A stretch of 64,000 bases of DNA, from NCBI GenBank assembly GCA_963789355.1, contig CAWBKK010000006.1:1-64000 (forward strand). The letters are read 5' to 3'. Both the position numbers and the translations under genes were made by a program. Position 1 is the stretch's first letter; each line of letters starts with the position of its first letter. Of this stretch, positions 1 to 8,380 are shown piece after piece. The notes below the pieces were generated by a model, which saw only the letters and a program-made list of their open reading frames with translations, did not search any database and was not told the origin of the DNA. The stretch comes from Gaiellasilicea sp963789355. GTDB lineage: Bacteria > Actinomycetota > Thermoleophilia > Gaiellales > Gaiellaceae.

Positions 1-124
1 CTCACTCGGCCGCAAGTTCACTCCCCAGGAGACGCTCGAGCGCGTGGTCGGCACGCCGACGATCGACGCCGCGCCGTACCTGCGCTACCTGAAGGACAAG
101 CTGGGGGCGCTGACCGCCGCGTAG
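1..124 (+). CDS. C-terminal end of a probable M32 family metallocarboxypeptidase (partial)
   Basis: The frame is open from base 2 and ends at TAG 122-124, leaving about 40 residues. They include KFTPQETLERVVG and APYLRYLKDKLG, which resemble the extreme C-terminus of M32 (Taq-type) carboxypeptidases, where a helix of the type 'xxLLxRATG' is followed by a 'YLxxKYG' ending. The catalytic HEXXH region lies outside the window, so function is assigned only from this tail. The next gene is convergent and its stop begins at the very next base. Confidence 0.5.
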   Translation, partial: SLGRKFTPQETLERVVGTPTIDAAPYLRYLKDKLGALTAA

Positions 125-574
125 CTAGTGCACGGCGAGCGTGATCCGAGCGACGCCGGCCGGCAGGACGACACCTACCGGCGCACCGTTCGGAACGACG
201 AGGCGCCACCGGCCTGTGCTCCGGAAGCGCACGGTCCCGCGCCAGCGATCCGCGGCGACCCGCACGAGCGGTACCTCGAAGCCGTTCCGCGCGATGTTCG
301 GATCGGGACGGCTGGTGTCGCCGGTGATGGTCGCGACGACGCGGAAGATGTTCCTCCCGGGAGCGACCGCGATCAGGCGCAGGTTGTAGTCCAGCTTCTG
401 CTCGCTCCGCACGACCACGGTGACACGCTGATTCGCTGCAGGTGTCACGTCGCTGGCGGCGACCGAGATCCAGAACTTCGCCGACGCCGGAGCGCAGAGG
501 AGGAGCGCAGCAATCCCGGTGGCCGCAAGAGCCTTCACGACTCCTCTACACCGGAAACGTCCGGCACGTTCCAT
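125..574 (-). CDS. Small secreted protein of unknown function
   Basis: This 149-residue protein starts at the ATG at 574, giving MERAGRFRCRGVVKAL. A basic start is followed by a hydrophobic stretch (about residues 13-28) and a cleavage-like ASA, so it is probably exported. The mature part is rich in beta-prone segments (TPAANQRVTVVVRS, RWRLVVPNGAPVGVVLPAG), which suggests a small beta-sandwich. I do not recognise a family. A longer in-frame upstream reading exists but would place the signal peptide internally, so I reject it. The gene is convergent with the carboxypeptidase end and divergent from the MmcQ/YjbR gene 27 bases away. Confidence 0.6.
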   Translation of the reverse strand: MERAGRFRCRGVVKALAATGIAALLLCAPASAKFWISVAASDVTPAANQRVTVVVRSEQKLDYNLRLIAVAPGRNIFRVVATITGDTSRPDPNIARNGFEVPLVRVAADRWRGTVRFRSTGRWRLVVPNGAPVGVVLPAGVARITLAVH

Positions 575-601
575 GCACCAATTGTAGGCGCATAATTCGC
601 C

Positions 602-928
602 ATGGCTGTGTCGCCGGATGAGGCCCGAGCGGAAGCTCTCTCCCTGCCCGAGGCTGTCGAAGAGGATCATCATGGTCGGCCGTCGTTCCGCGTTCGCGGC
701 AAGATCTTCGCGACGCTGTGGAGCGACGAGCGCCTGAACGTCATGCTCGACGAGGGTGGGATCCGCACGGCTGTGGATTCCGCGCCTGGAGCGTGCCATG
801 AAGTCTGGTGGGGGAAGCGCCTGGCTGCCGTTGGGGTCGATCTGAGCTCAGTCGAGCGGGAGTTCGTGCGTGATCTCCTGACGGACGCTTGGGAGGAGAA
901 GGCACCAGCGGCTCTCTCGAGCCGCTGA
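602..928 (+). CDS. MmcQ/YjbR family protein
   Basis: The 108-residue product has the family's layout: an N-terminal 'ALSLPEAVEEDHHGRPSFRV' element, then GKIFATLW, and a C-terminal helix ending in LLTDAWEEKAP. MmcQ/YjbR proteins have a double-wing DNA-binding-like fold, but their biochemical role is unsettled. Length is typical of the family. A GNAT gene follows 20 bases downstream on the same strand with its own ribosome-binding site, so the two probably form a small operon. Confidence 0.75.
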   Translation: MAVSPDEARAEALSLPEAVEEDHHGRPSFRVRGKIFATLWSDERLNVMLDEGGIRTAVDSAPGACHEVWWGKRLAAVGVDLSSVEREFVRDLLTDAWEEKAPAALSSR

Positions 929-948
929 AGGTCGAGGAGGTTCGGAGC

Positions 949-1473
949 ATGGAGCTGCGCCCGCTGACGCGAGACGAAGTCGACCTCATCTGGACCATCG
1001 ATCGCTCCGAGGTGCATCACCACACCTACGAGTTGCGCGAAGGGCAGCTCGTCCGCGTCCCTAACTACTTCGAAGTGCCCGGCTGGAGGCCCGACACTGA
1101 GACCACGGAGACGCCGGTGCTGTTGGACCGGTTCGACCGTGGGGGTACCTTCGTCGGAATGTTCGACGCGAACGCGCTGATCGGCGTGAGCGTCCTCGAG
1201 AGCGCTCGCGTCGGGCGCGGTCGCGACCAGATGCAGCTCGCATACCTCTATGTCAGCCGCACGTATCGCGGGCGCGGCGTCGGGATGCGGCTCTTCGAAG
1301 CGGCGGTCTCGTTCGCACGCGAGGCCGGCGCGAACGCTCTCTACGTCTCAGCCACACCGACCGAGAACACGGTCGACTTCTACCTCCATCGAGGCTGTGT
1401 CCTCGCGCCTGAGCCCGACCCGGCGCTCCTGGCTGCCGAGCCCGACGACATCCACCTCCTCTATCTGCTCTGA
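949..1473 (+). CDS. GNAT family N-acetyltransferase
   Basis: I chose the ATG at 949 because GAGGAGG lies just upstream (934-940) and the protein then begins MELRPLTRDEVDLIW, a usual GNAT start. The 174-residue product carries the acetyl-CoA binding core: LAYLYVSRTYRGRGVG, with the R/Q-x-x-G-x-G/A pyrophosphate loop as RGRGVG, followed by ALYVSATPTENTVDFY and a final LHRGC motif. The acceptor is unknown. The extra N-terminal 60 residues before the core may define the acceptor pocket. Confidence 0.8.
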   Translation: MELRPLTRDEVDLIWTIDRSEVHHHTYELREGQLVRVPNYFEVPGWRPDTETTETPVLLDRFDRGGTFVGMFDANALIGVSVLESARVGRGRDQMQLAYLYVSRTYRGRGVGMRLFEAAVSFAREAGANALYVSATPTENTVDFYLHRGCVLAPEPDPALLAAEPDDIHLLYLL

Positions 1474-1515
1474 ATCACCCGCCGTACTCCGTCGGGCACG
1501 TGCCGGACGAGTCCC

Positions 1516-3969
1516 TCAGCCGGTGTTGCGGAGTGCCGCTGCGATCCCCGCAATCGAGCGCAGGAGCGGCAGCCGCGCGGCTTCGTCGCCGGCGCGATGG
1601 GCGCGCAGCAGCTCGACCTGGATCGCGTTCATCGGGTCGACGTAGGGGTTGCGGAGCTTGACCGACTGCTGGATCTGCGGGTGCCGTTCGAGCAGCTCGC
1701 CGGCCTGGACGATCGCGAGCACGGCCGCCACGGTTCGCTCGTGCTCCTCGACGAGCTCGCCCCAGATCCGGTCTCGGCCGGGCGCCTGGACGAGCGTCAG
1801 GTAGGACTCGGCGATCTCGAGGCTCGACTTGGCGAGCGTCATCTCGAGGTTCTCCACCAGCGCGCGGAAGAACGGCCACTCGCGGTAGAGCCGTCGCAGC
1901 CAGTCGAGGCGCTCGCCCTCGAGCCCGAACGCCGCCAACCCGCTGCCGCAGCCGTACCAGGCCGGAAGCACGCAGCGGTTCTGCGTCCACGAGAAGACCC
2001 ACGGAATCGCGCGTAGGGCCTCGAGCTGACCGGTCGAGAGGCTCTCGGGGCGCATCGCGGGCCGGGAGCCGATCTCGAGCAACGCAAGCTCGCGGACCGG
2101 CGTGAACTCGAGGAAGAACGGGAGGAACTCCTCGTCCTCCCAGACGAGTGCGCGGTAGGCGAGGTTGGCCGCGCGGGAGATCTCCTCGATCGTGTCGCGG
2201 GCGCCCTCGTTCGGCGGCTCGAGCGCGGCCGCGTCCGGGAACGCGGTGATCAGCGTCGCGGCGACCGCCGCTTCGAGATTCCGCTCGGCGAGCCCCGGCA
2301 GGCCGTACTTGAAGGAGATCGTCTCGCCCTGCTCGGTCACCTTGAGCCGGCCGTCGACCGCGCCGGGCGGCTGCGCCAGAATCGCCGCGTACGTGGGGCC
2401 GCCGCCCCGCCCGGCGCTGCCGCCGCGGCCGTGGAACACCGTCAGCTCGACGCCGCGCTCCGCCGTCGCAGCGGTCAGCTCCTCCTGAGCGCGGTAGACC
2501 TCCCATTGCGCCGTCAGGTAGCCGCCGTCCTTGCCCGAGTCGGAGTGCCCGACCATGACCTCGATCCGGTCACGCGGGCGCCGCGTCATCAGCTCCTCGA
2601 CGATCGCGCGCGCGGACCGGAGGTCGGCGATCGTCTCGAACAGCGGCACGCCCACCGCCTCCAGGCCCTCGCTCGCCGCGAGCCGCTCGGCGGCGAGAAC
2701 GTCGTCCGCGCTCGCGGTCATCGAGACGATCAGGCGATCGAGCGCGGACGTCCCGTACCGCCGCTGGACGCGCGCACCCGCCCGAAAAGTCTCGCGCAGG
2801 CGCTCGTCGGGCTCCCGGACGGCACTGGCGTGGACACGCAGGTCGAGCTTGGCCAGGTGGAAGCCGAAGAGCTCGACCCGGGAGCGGAGATCGGCCAGAG
2901 CGCCGTCCGCCACGCGCGCACCGCGGTGCTCGCGCAGGCTCGCGTCGATCAGGTCGAGCTCGGCCAGGAGGTGCTCGGTCGATGCGTAGCCGGGGTCACC
3001 CAGACGCGTCCACAGCGAGGTGAGCCGGCGACGGTACGGCTCGTCGTCGTTCTGGCCGGTGGGGACGCCGATCAGCTGCTCGTCGAGCGCGCGGTCGTAG
3101 TCGACGATGGTCGAAGAGATCCCCCAGCGACGGGCGAGCGCCCGCACCTCGTCCCGGTAGAGCCGCGCCGCGAGCGTCCGCGCCTGCTCGAACGCCGCCT
3201 CGACCGTGTTCGGGCCCGTGTTCGGGTTCCCGTCGAGGTCGCCGCCGATCCAGGTGCCGAAGCTGAGCGGGACAGGCGCGTGCGGCAGCCGTTTCCGGTA
3301 CGTCCGCAGCAGGGCCGGCGCGGCCTGCCAGAGGCTGCGCTCGAAGAACCAGAGCCCGTGCCGGATCTCGTCGAACACCCGCGGACGCCGCGAGCGCACC
3401 TCGTCGGTCTGCCAGAGCACCGTGATCTCCTCGGCGAGCGCGGCCTCGACTCGCGCCCGCTGAGAGGGCGGCAGCTCAGGCTCGTCGAGCTCGCGCAGGA
3501 GCGCCGTCACACGCTGGTGCGCCTGAAGCACCGTGCGCCGGGTCGCCTCGGTCGGGTGAGCGGTGAAGACGAGCTCGACGCGCACCTTCTGGGCCTCCTG
3601 CGCGAGCTCTGCCTCCCCCACCCCGGCCGCGTCGAGCTGGGCGAATGCGGCCCCGAGCGACTCGCGCTGGACGCGGCCCTCGTGCTCGTAGGCGCGCCGG
3701 CGCCGGAGCCGGTGGTGCTGCTCGGCGATGTTCGCGAGCTGGAAGAAGAGGCCGAACGCCCGCAGGACCGCGGCCTGGCGCTCGAGCGGCAGCCCTTCGA
3801 TCGTCTCCTCGAGCGGCGCCCGCTCGCCCGTCCGGCGCGCCCAGCGCGAGAGCGAGCGGATCCGCTCGACGAGGTCGAGCACGTCCTGCCCCTCCTGCTC
3901 GACGAGGACGCGCCCGAGCAGGTCGCCGAGCAGGCGAACGTTCGCGCGCAGGCCGGCATCCGCTCTCAC
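1516..3969 (-). CDS. ppc: Phosphoenolpyruvate carboxylase
   Basis: The enzyme makes oxaloacetate from PEP and bicarbonate and refills the TCA cycle. All main signatures are visible in the 817-residue product: TAHPTE (residues 136-141, catalytic His138), GTWIGGDLDGNP, the second signature VMVGHSDSGKDGGYLTAQW, the mobile-loop sequence FHGRGGSAGRGGGPTY, and the invariant C-terminal RNTG. The family is usually 880-960 residues, and the shortfall is mostly at the N-terminus, as in other actinobacterial enzymes. It is transcribed alone. The small membrane gene upstream on the same strand ends 25 bases from its start. Confidence 0.95.
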   Translation of the reverse strand: MRADAGLRANVRLLGDLLGRVLVEQEGQDVLDLVERIRSLSRWARRTGERAPLEETIEGLPLERQAAVLRAFGLFFQLANIAEQHHRLRRRRAYEHEGRVQRESLGAAFAQLDAAGVGEAELAQEAQKVRVELVFTAHPTEATRRTVLQAHQRVTALLRELDEPELPPSQRARVEAALAEEITVLWQTDEVRSRRPRVFDEIRHGLWFFERSLWQAAPALLRTYRKRLPHAPVPLSFGTWIGGDLDGNPNTGPNTVEAAFEQARTLAARLYRDEVRALARRWGISSTIVDYDRALDEQLIGVPTGQNDDEPYRRRLTSLWTRLGDPGYASTEHLLAELDLIDASLREHRGARVADGALADLRSRVELFGFHLAKLDLRVHASAVREPDERLRETFRAGARVQRRYGTSALDRLIVSMTASADDVLAAERLAASEGLEAVGVPLFETIADLRSARAIVEELMTRRPRDRIEVMVGHSDSGKDGGYLTAQWEVYRAQEELTAATAERGVELTVFHGRGGSAGRGGGPTYAAILAQPPGAVDGRLKVTEQGETISFKYGLPGLAERNLEAAVAATLITAFPDAAALEPPNEGARDTIEEISRAANLAYRALVWEDEEFLPFFLEFTPVRELALLEIGSRPAMRPESLSTGQLEALRAIPWVFSWTQNRCVLPAWYGCGSGLAAFGLEGERLDWLRRLYREWPFFRALVENLEMTLAKSSLEIAESYLTLVQAPGRDRIWGELVEEHERTVAAVLAIVQAGELLERHPQIQQSVKLRNPYVDPMNAIQVELLRAHRAGDEAARLPLLRSIAGIAAALRNTG

Positions 3970-3994
3970 CCGCCCAGCCTACGGGCGCGGCAGC

Positions 3995-4315
3995 CTAGGA
4001 AGGGCCCGTGATCGGGCGCTTCTGGACGAACTTGCGGTACAGGATCAGCAGCACGATCGCGCCGCCGAGGGCGAAGGCGAACGACGTCAGCGCCTCGCCC
4101 GGCTCGATCGTCTCGTCCGCGTCGATCGCGCCGACCGCCCCCGCCACGAGCCCGCCGAGCAGCGACCCGGTGATCCCGAGCAGGATCGTCTGCCACAGCT
4201 TCAGCGGATCCTTGCCGGGCACCGCAAAGCGCGCGAGCAGGCCGATGATCAGCCCCGAGACGAGGAGAGAGACGATCGCGCCAAGCACGGGGAAGACTCT
4301 ACGGACATTGCGCAC
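3995..4315 (-). CDS. GlsB/YeaQ/YmgE-type small membrane protein
   Basis: This 106-residue protein has three predicted membrane segments (VLGAIVSLLVSGLIIGLLAR, ILLGITGSLLGGLVAGAVGA, FAFALGGAIVLLILYRKF). Glycine spacing in the first two segments matches the GlsB/YeaQ/YmgE (transglycosylase-associated) family, small envelope proteins often linked to stress. The start could instead be the GTG encoding Val10, giving a protein that begins directly at the first membrane segment. The gene lies 25 bases upstream of ppc on the same strand. Confidence 0.7.
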   Translation of the reverse strand: MRNVRRVFPVLGAIVSLLVSGLIIGLLARFAVPGKDPLKLWQTILLGITGSLLGGLVAGAVGAIDADETIEPGEALTSFAFALGGAIVLLILYRKFVQKRPITGPS

Positions 4316-4350
4316 CGGCCGCGAAGCGGCCCTTGAGGGGTTTACGCGCC

Positions 4351-4380
4351 GCTGAGCATCCGCTTCCGCGGGTGCTCAGC
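4351..4380 (-). terminator. Strong hairpin after the DUF2277 gene; terminator or REP-like palindrome
   Basis: The arms GCTGAGCATCCGC (4351-4363) and GCGGGTGCTCAGC (4368-4380) pair over 13 bases with one G-U and a TTCC loop. It sits directly after the stop of the DUF2277 gene. There is no U-run on the transcribed side, so simple intrinsic termination is not certain. The centre ATCCGCTTCCGCGG(G/A)T recurs in a palindrome inside the glutamate dehydrogenase gene (47711-47750). Confidence 0.55.
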
Positions 4381-4385
4381 CTGCG

Positions 4386-4652
4386 CTAGGCAAAGCGCGC
4401 TGCGGCGCGAGCCTTGGCCTTCGCGGCCTCGACCTCGCGATCACGTGGCGGCGCCGCGGTCACGAGCGAGTCGAGCAGCCGCCTCGACGCGGCGGTGACC
4501 TCGTCCACGGCCCGCGCGAACGCGGCCTCGTTCGCCTTCGACGGCTTCGTGGCTCCGCTGATCTTGCGGACGTACTGGAGCGCGGCGGCCTCGATCTCCT
4601 CCGGCGTCGCCTCGGGGTCGAAATTGTGGAGCACTCTGATGTTCCGGCACAT
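4386..4652 (-). CDS. DUF2277 family protein
   Basis: The 88-residue product begins MCRNIRVLHNFDPEATPEEI and contains AALQYVRKISG, the hallmark of the DUF2277 family, whose members start MCRNI and are about 85-95 residues. The function is unknown. The alanine- and lysine-rich end (AAKAKARAAARF) is helical. It lies 20 bases downstream of the LAL regulator stop on the same strand and may be co-transcribed. The start ATG at 4652 is fixed by the family's conserved first residues. Confidence 0.85.
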   Translation of the reverse strand: MCRNIRVLHNFDPEATPEEIEAAALQYVRKISGATKPSKANEAAFARAVDEVTAASRRLLDSLVTAAPPRDREVEAAKAKARAAARFA

Positions 4653-4672
4653 GCACGCAGAATAGACGCCCG

Positions 4673-7450
4673 CTACGCCTGGGCGAGCAGATATGCCAGC
4701 TCCGTGCGCGAACGCACGCCCAGCTTGTCGTACACCTTGCCGAGGTGATAGCCGATCGTCTTCGGGCTGAGGTAGAGCGCCGCCGCCGCCTCCCGGTTGG
4801 TGACGCCCTCCGCGATCAGCAGCGCGATCCGGAGCTCCTGTTCCGTCAGCTCGCGCAGCAGCGTGGGCAGGTGCGCTTCGGCTCGCTTCGGGCGCTCCCC
4901 GGCAGCGGCGCGCTCCGCGCCTGCCTGCGCCGACCAGCCACGCGCACCCAGGAGGTTGAACGCTTGTTGGGCCGACCGCAGCGGGGCGCGAGCATCGGTC
5001 AGCCGTCGCTCGCGGCGAAGCCGCTCGCCCAGTCGCAGCTCGGTGCGTGCGCGCTCGAACCGCGAGGTGTGGCCCTGAAGGGCGGCGTCGAACTCGAGCT
5101 CGAAACCCTCGTCGGCCAGCATCCCGCGGATGCGGGCGGCTGACGCGCTCGCCCAGGAGTTGCCGGTGCGATGAACCCGCTCCTCGAACTTCCGCAGCGA
5201 TTCTCGCGCCTCCTCGCGGCGCCCGCAGAGCAGCTGAGCCTCGATCAGATCGGACTCCCATTCGACCACACCCGGCTCGGCCGGACCGAGCTCCTCGACG
5301 AGTGCCGCGACCTCCTGCAGAACCACCAGTGCTGGGCTGGTTCGACCGAGCCCGAGCTCCAGCAGTCCCAACGCCGCGAGGGCATAGATGCGAATCGAGC
5401 CCGCCCCGAGCTCGCCCGCCAACTCGAGTGCACGGCGAACGTGGTCACGGCAGTCCTCCTCGCGCGCCGTCGCCGCCTCGACCCGGGCCAGCGTCGCGAG
5501 GCAGAACGAGAGCACGTTGCGCTGCCCGGTCTCCTCCGCGATCTGAACCGCCTCGACCCCGTTCGCATGCGCGGCTTGCAGGCGGCCGAGCCGAAACTCG
5601 AGCTCGGACAGACACGCGTGCAAGTACGGCATCGGAGCAAGGGAGCCCGAGGTTCGAGCGGCCAGCAGCTCCCGCTCGAAGAAGCGACGCGCCTTGGCGT
5701 GCTCGCCGAGCCAGATCAGCGCCTGACCGATCGTCGCATCCAGGAACACCGAGTTGGCCGTCGGCGGCTCGGTGCCCGGCCCCGCTTCGATCAGCTTCAG
5801 CAGCGCCGGCCGGGCAACGCGTGCCTGACCCGCCAGGATCATCGCCCGCAACAGCTGCGGCTCGGTGTCGAGGCCGCCCTGCGCCAGCTCGTGCGCCCGG
5901 CGGACGACGGCGAGAGTGCCGTCCACGTCTCCCGACATCTCGAGGGCGATCGCGGCGTGGGTGAGGATGGTCGCCGCCCGTCTCGGATCGACAGCCTCGA
6001 CCTCACCGGCGGCACCGACGAGCAGCTCGTGCGCGGCAGCAGCGTCCCCACCCCACATCTCGATCACCCCGAGCTGATGCTGGATGTCGGCGCGCACCGC
6101 TGGAATCCGGGTCGAGCTGAGAGCGGCGCGCAACAAGACCCGAGCCTGCACGACGCGGCCGGCGAGGTGATAGTCGCGCGCGGCCTCGAGCTCGCGCCGA
6201 GCCGCGTCGTCGCCGTCGCTCGAGAGCCGAGCGGAGCGTTCGAACGCGGTCGCGGCAGCCACATGTCCTCGCCGCGAGCGGGCGTCCATCGCTGCCTCCT
6301 CGAGCGCGCGGGCGACGCCGTCGTCAGGGCCGAGAGTCGCGTCCGCGAGATGCCAGGCGCGCTCGACCCCGGTCGACACGGAAGCAAGCGCGGAATGTGC
6401 AGCCCGACGCTCGAACGTGGACGCGCGGTAATAGCTCGCCGAGCGGAGGAGCGGATGCCTCCACGCGAGCCGCCCGGCGCCGAGCGAGACGAGCGCCGCC
6501 CGCTCGGCCGGCTCGAGCGCTTCCGCAGCGAGCCCCAGCGCTGCGAGCGCCTCGAGCAACGGCTGCAGCGCCTCGGAGTGGCTCGAGGCGGCGACGAGCA
6601 GCGCACGCTGGGTCTCGAGCGGCAGCGCCGACAGCCTTACCTCGAATGCCCGCCGGATGCTCGGTGCAGCGGGCAGCGGATCCGGCAGCGGCGCCTCCCC
6701 GTCGAGCTGCGCCTCGCTCAACAACGCCGGTAGCTCGAGCAGCGCCAACGGGTTGCCGGCAGTGGCGTCGACCAGGCTGTGCACGAGGGCGGGCGTCATC
6801 CGGTTCGCGGGCGTCGCGGCCAGGAGCTCACCGGCCGCGGAGCGATCGAGCCCGTCGATCCGGAACTCCGCGAGCCCCGCTCCGTCGAAGACGCTCGGGA
6901 CGCCGTCGCGCACCGCCACGAGCACGGCGACGCCGTCGGTCTCGAGCCTGCGCGCTGCGAAGAGGAGAGTCTCCGCGGACCCGGCGTCAAGCCAGTGGAC
7001 ATCGTCGACGAGGACGAGCAGCGGAGACTCGCGAGCGGCGGCCAAGATCAGGTTGAGCGCACCTGTCGCGACCGCGAACGCGTCTCCGGGGACGGGTGGT
7101 CCAAGCGCGAGCGCACTCCTGACCGCCGCCGCCTGTGGTGCTGGAAGGCGGTCGAGCCCGCCGAGCAGCGGTTCCAGCAACTCTGCGAGCGCGGAGAACG
7201 GGAGCTCTGCCTCCGACTCGACGCCGCGAGTCCCGACGACGGTCAGCCCGTGCGAGCGCTCGCGCGCGTAGTGAAGCAGAGCGGTCTTGCCGATCCCCGG
7301 GTCCCCGCGAAGGACGAGCACGCCGCTCTCGCCGCCGCGCACCCTCTCGAGCAGCCCATCGATCCGGCCGCACTCGGTCGTCCGCCCGAGCAGCACGTGC
7401 CCATCGTATGCCTGCAAACCGGCGGTGACTAGGCATTGTCCCGATAGCAC
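4673..7450 (-). CDS. LAL-type LuxR transcriptional regulator with AAA ATPase domain
   Basis: This 925-residue protein has the MalT/LAL architecture. An N-terminal STAND-type ATPase carries Walker A GDPGIGKT (about residues 49-56) and Walker B LLVLVDDVHWLD (DD at 149-150). A long alpha-helical TPR-like middle follows, then a C-terminal LuxR HTH (about 866-925: LTEQELRIALLIAEGVTNRE ... SPKTIGYHLGKVYDKLGVRS). Such regulators use ATP binding to switch oligomeric state on inducer binding. The first codon used here is GTG at 7450. A GTG at 7396, giving VLLGRTTE, matches family N-termini better and may be the true start. The secreted-protein gene at 7484 is divergent. Confidence 0.88.
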   Translation of the reverse strand: MLSGQCLVTAGLQAYDGHVLLGRTTECGRIDGLLERVRGGESGVLVLRGDPGIGKTALLHYARERSHGLTVVGTRGVESEAELPFSALAELLEPLLGGLDRLPAPQAAAVRSALALGPPVPGDAFAVATGALNLILAAARESPLLVLVDDVHWLDAGSAETLLFAARRLETDGVAVLVAVRDGVPSVFDGAGLAEFRIDGLDRSAAGELLAATPANRMTPALVHSLVDATAGNPLALLELPALLSEAQLDGEAPLPDPLPAAPSIRRAFEVRLSALPLETQRALLVAASSHSEALQPLLEALAALGLAAEALEPAERAALVSLGAGRLAWRHPLLRSASYYRASTFERRAAHSALASVSTGVERAWHLADATLGPDDGVARALEEAAMDARSRRGHVAAATAFERSARLSSDGDDAARRELEAARDYHLAGRVVQARVLLRAALSSTRIPAVRADIQHQLGVIEMWGGDAAAAHELLVGAAGEVEAVDPRRAATILTHAAIALEMSGDVDGTLAVVRRAHELAQGGLDTEPQLLRAMILAGQARVARPALLKLIEAGPGTEPPTANSVFLDATIGQALIWLGEHAKARRFFERELLAARTSGSLAPMPYLHACLSELEFRLGRLQAAHANGVEAVQIAEETGQRNVLSFCLATLARVEAATAREEDCRDHVRRALELAGELGAGSIRIYALAALGLLELGLGRTSPALVVLQEVAALVEELGPAEPGVVEWESDLIEAQLLCGRREEARESLRKFEERVHRTGNSWASASAARIRGMLADEGFELEFDAALQGHTSRFERARTELRLGERLRRERRLTDARAPLRSAQQAFNLLGARGWSAQAGAERAAAGERPKRAEAHLPTLLRELTEQELRIALLIAEGVTNREAAAALYLSPKTIGYHLGKVYDKLGVRSRTELAYLLAQA

Positions 7451-7483
7451 GGATCACCGAGCAGGGCTAGGTTCGAGCGCAGG

Positions 7484-8380
7484 ATGCGGCTGAAGATTGC
7501 GATGGCGATCGGGCTGGGCGGGCTCGTCGCCGCGCCGCTCGTTCTTTCTGCGGTGCAAGACCGAATCACGCTGCGCGGGCAATCGGGCAACCCCACCGAC
7601 CACTACTCCCCCACGCTCGCGATCGTGGCCGTGTCGCCCCCGGAGTACAAGCGGGGCTGCTGCTACGACCATAACGGCGGCGAGTGGGCGGGGCCTCGCT
7701 ATGAGGCGACCGGGCGGCCGAGCCTTGGCGCCGACAGCAAGTACGACTGGACCATCGGCGTCGCCGTTCGGGCGGGTGCGACACGCGCGGCGATGATCGC
7801 GAACCTGACCCATGACTGGCCGGTGGTCTCCGAGGGCCGGCAGCTGATCAAGCACCGCGTCGGAGGCCGCGCCGCGGGGACGATCGCGGGCTACTGGATC
7901 CTGACGCGATCCCCGTTCGGCGGGGCCGACGACGCCCGGATGGAAGCTGCGGTCGGCTTCCCGCTCTGTGACGGCAACACCGCCTACGCGAAGTTCGGCC
8001 TGCTCCTCCCCTCGGGTGACTCGGCAGGTGGGAGCATGGGCTTCGGCGAGTACGTGATCAATGGCACGCGCCCGACAGTTTGGAACGCGGCCAAGGCGAT
8101 GCAGGCGATCCGAGGCATCAGCCTCGAAGGGAACCGCCCCGCCGCGCGTGTGACGGCCGGCCGCCGCGGCGCCGCGATCGCGGGGAAAGTGATCGACTGC
8201 GCCAGCCACGCCGTCGCAGGTCAGGCCGTCCGGCTCGAGCGCAAGGCGGGGAGCGCCTGGCGGTCGGTCGGAACCGGAAAGACGGCCGCGACCGGGTCGT
8301 ACTCGCTCTCGACGCGTGGTGCGGGGGTCTATCGCGTCGTCGCGGGCACTCGCCGCAGCAGCAGCATCACCGTTCGCTAG
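7484..8380 (+). CDS. Secreted protein with a C-terminal Cna-B-like domain
   Basis: The 298-residue product begins with a signal peptide (MRLKIAMAIGLGGLVAAPLV, cleavage near SAVQ). The middle contains several cysteines (GCCYDHNGG, PLCDGNTAY) and aromatic residues typical of extracytoplasmic domains, but I do not recognise its family. The last 80 residues (KVIDCASHAVAGQAVRLER ... GTGKTAATGSYSLSTRG) look like a carboxypeptidase-regulatory or Cna-B beta-sandwich used for surface display. Its stop codon overlaps that of uvrB on the other strand. It is divergent from the LAL regulator, 33 bases away, so that regulator may control it. Confidence 0.65.
   Translation: MRLKIAMAIGLGGLVAAPLVLSAVQDRITLRGQSGNPTDHYSPTLAIVAVSPPEYKRGCCYDHNGGEWAGPRYEATGRPSLGADSKYDWTIGVAVRAGATRAAMIANLTHDWPVVSEGRQLIKHRVGGRAAGTIAGYWILTRSPFGGADDARMEAAVGFPLCDGNTAYAKFGLLLPSGDSAGGSMGFGEYVINGTRPTVWNAAKAMQAIRGISLEGNRPAARVTAGRRGAAIAGKVIDCASHAVAGQAVRLERKAGSAWRSVGTGKTAATGSYSLSTRGAGVYRVVAGTRRSSSITVR

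Noticed and set aside
2431..4011. 526-residue plus-strand ORF opposite ppc
   Set aside because: It is the antisense shadow of PEP carboxylase with typical Arg/Leu/Glu-rich composition and no start signal.
4386..5261. 291-residue minus-strand frame ending in the DUF2277 protein
   Set aside because: The upstream part is an out-of-frame shadow of the LAL regulator. The family start MCRNI fixes the gene at 4652.
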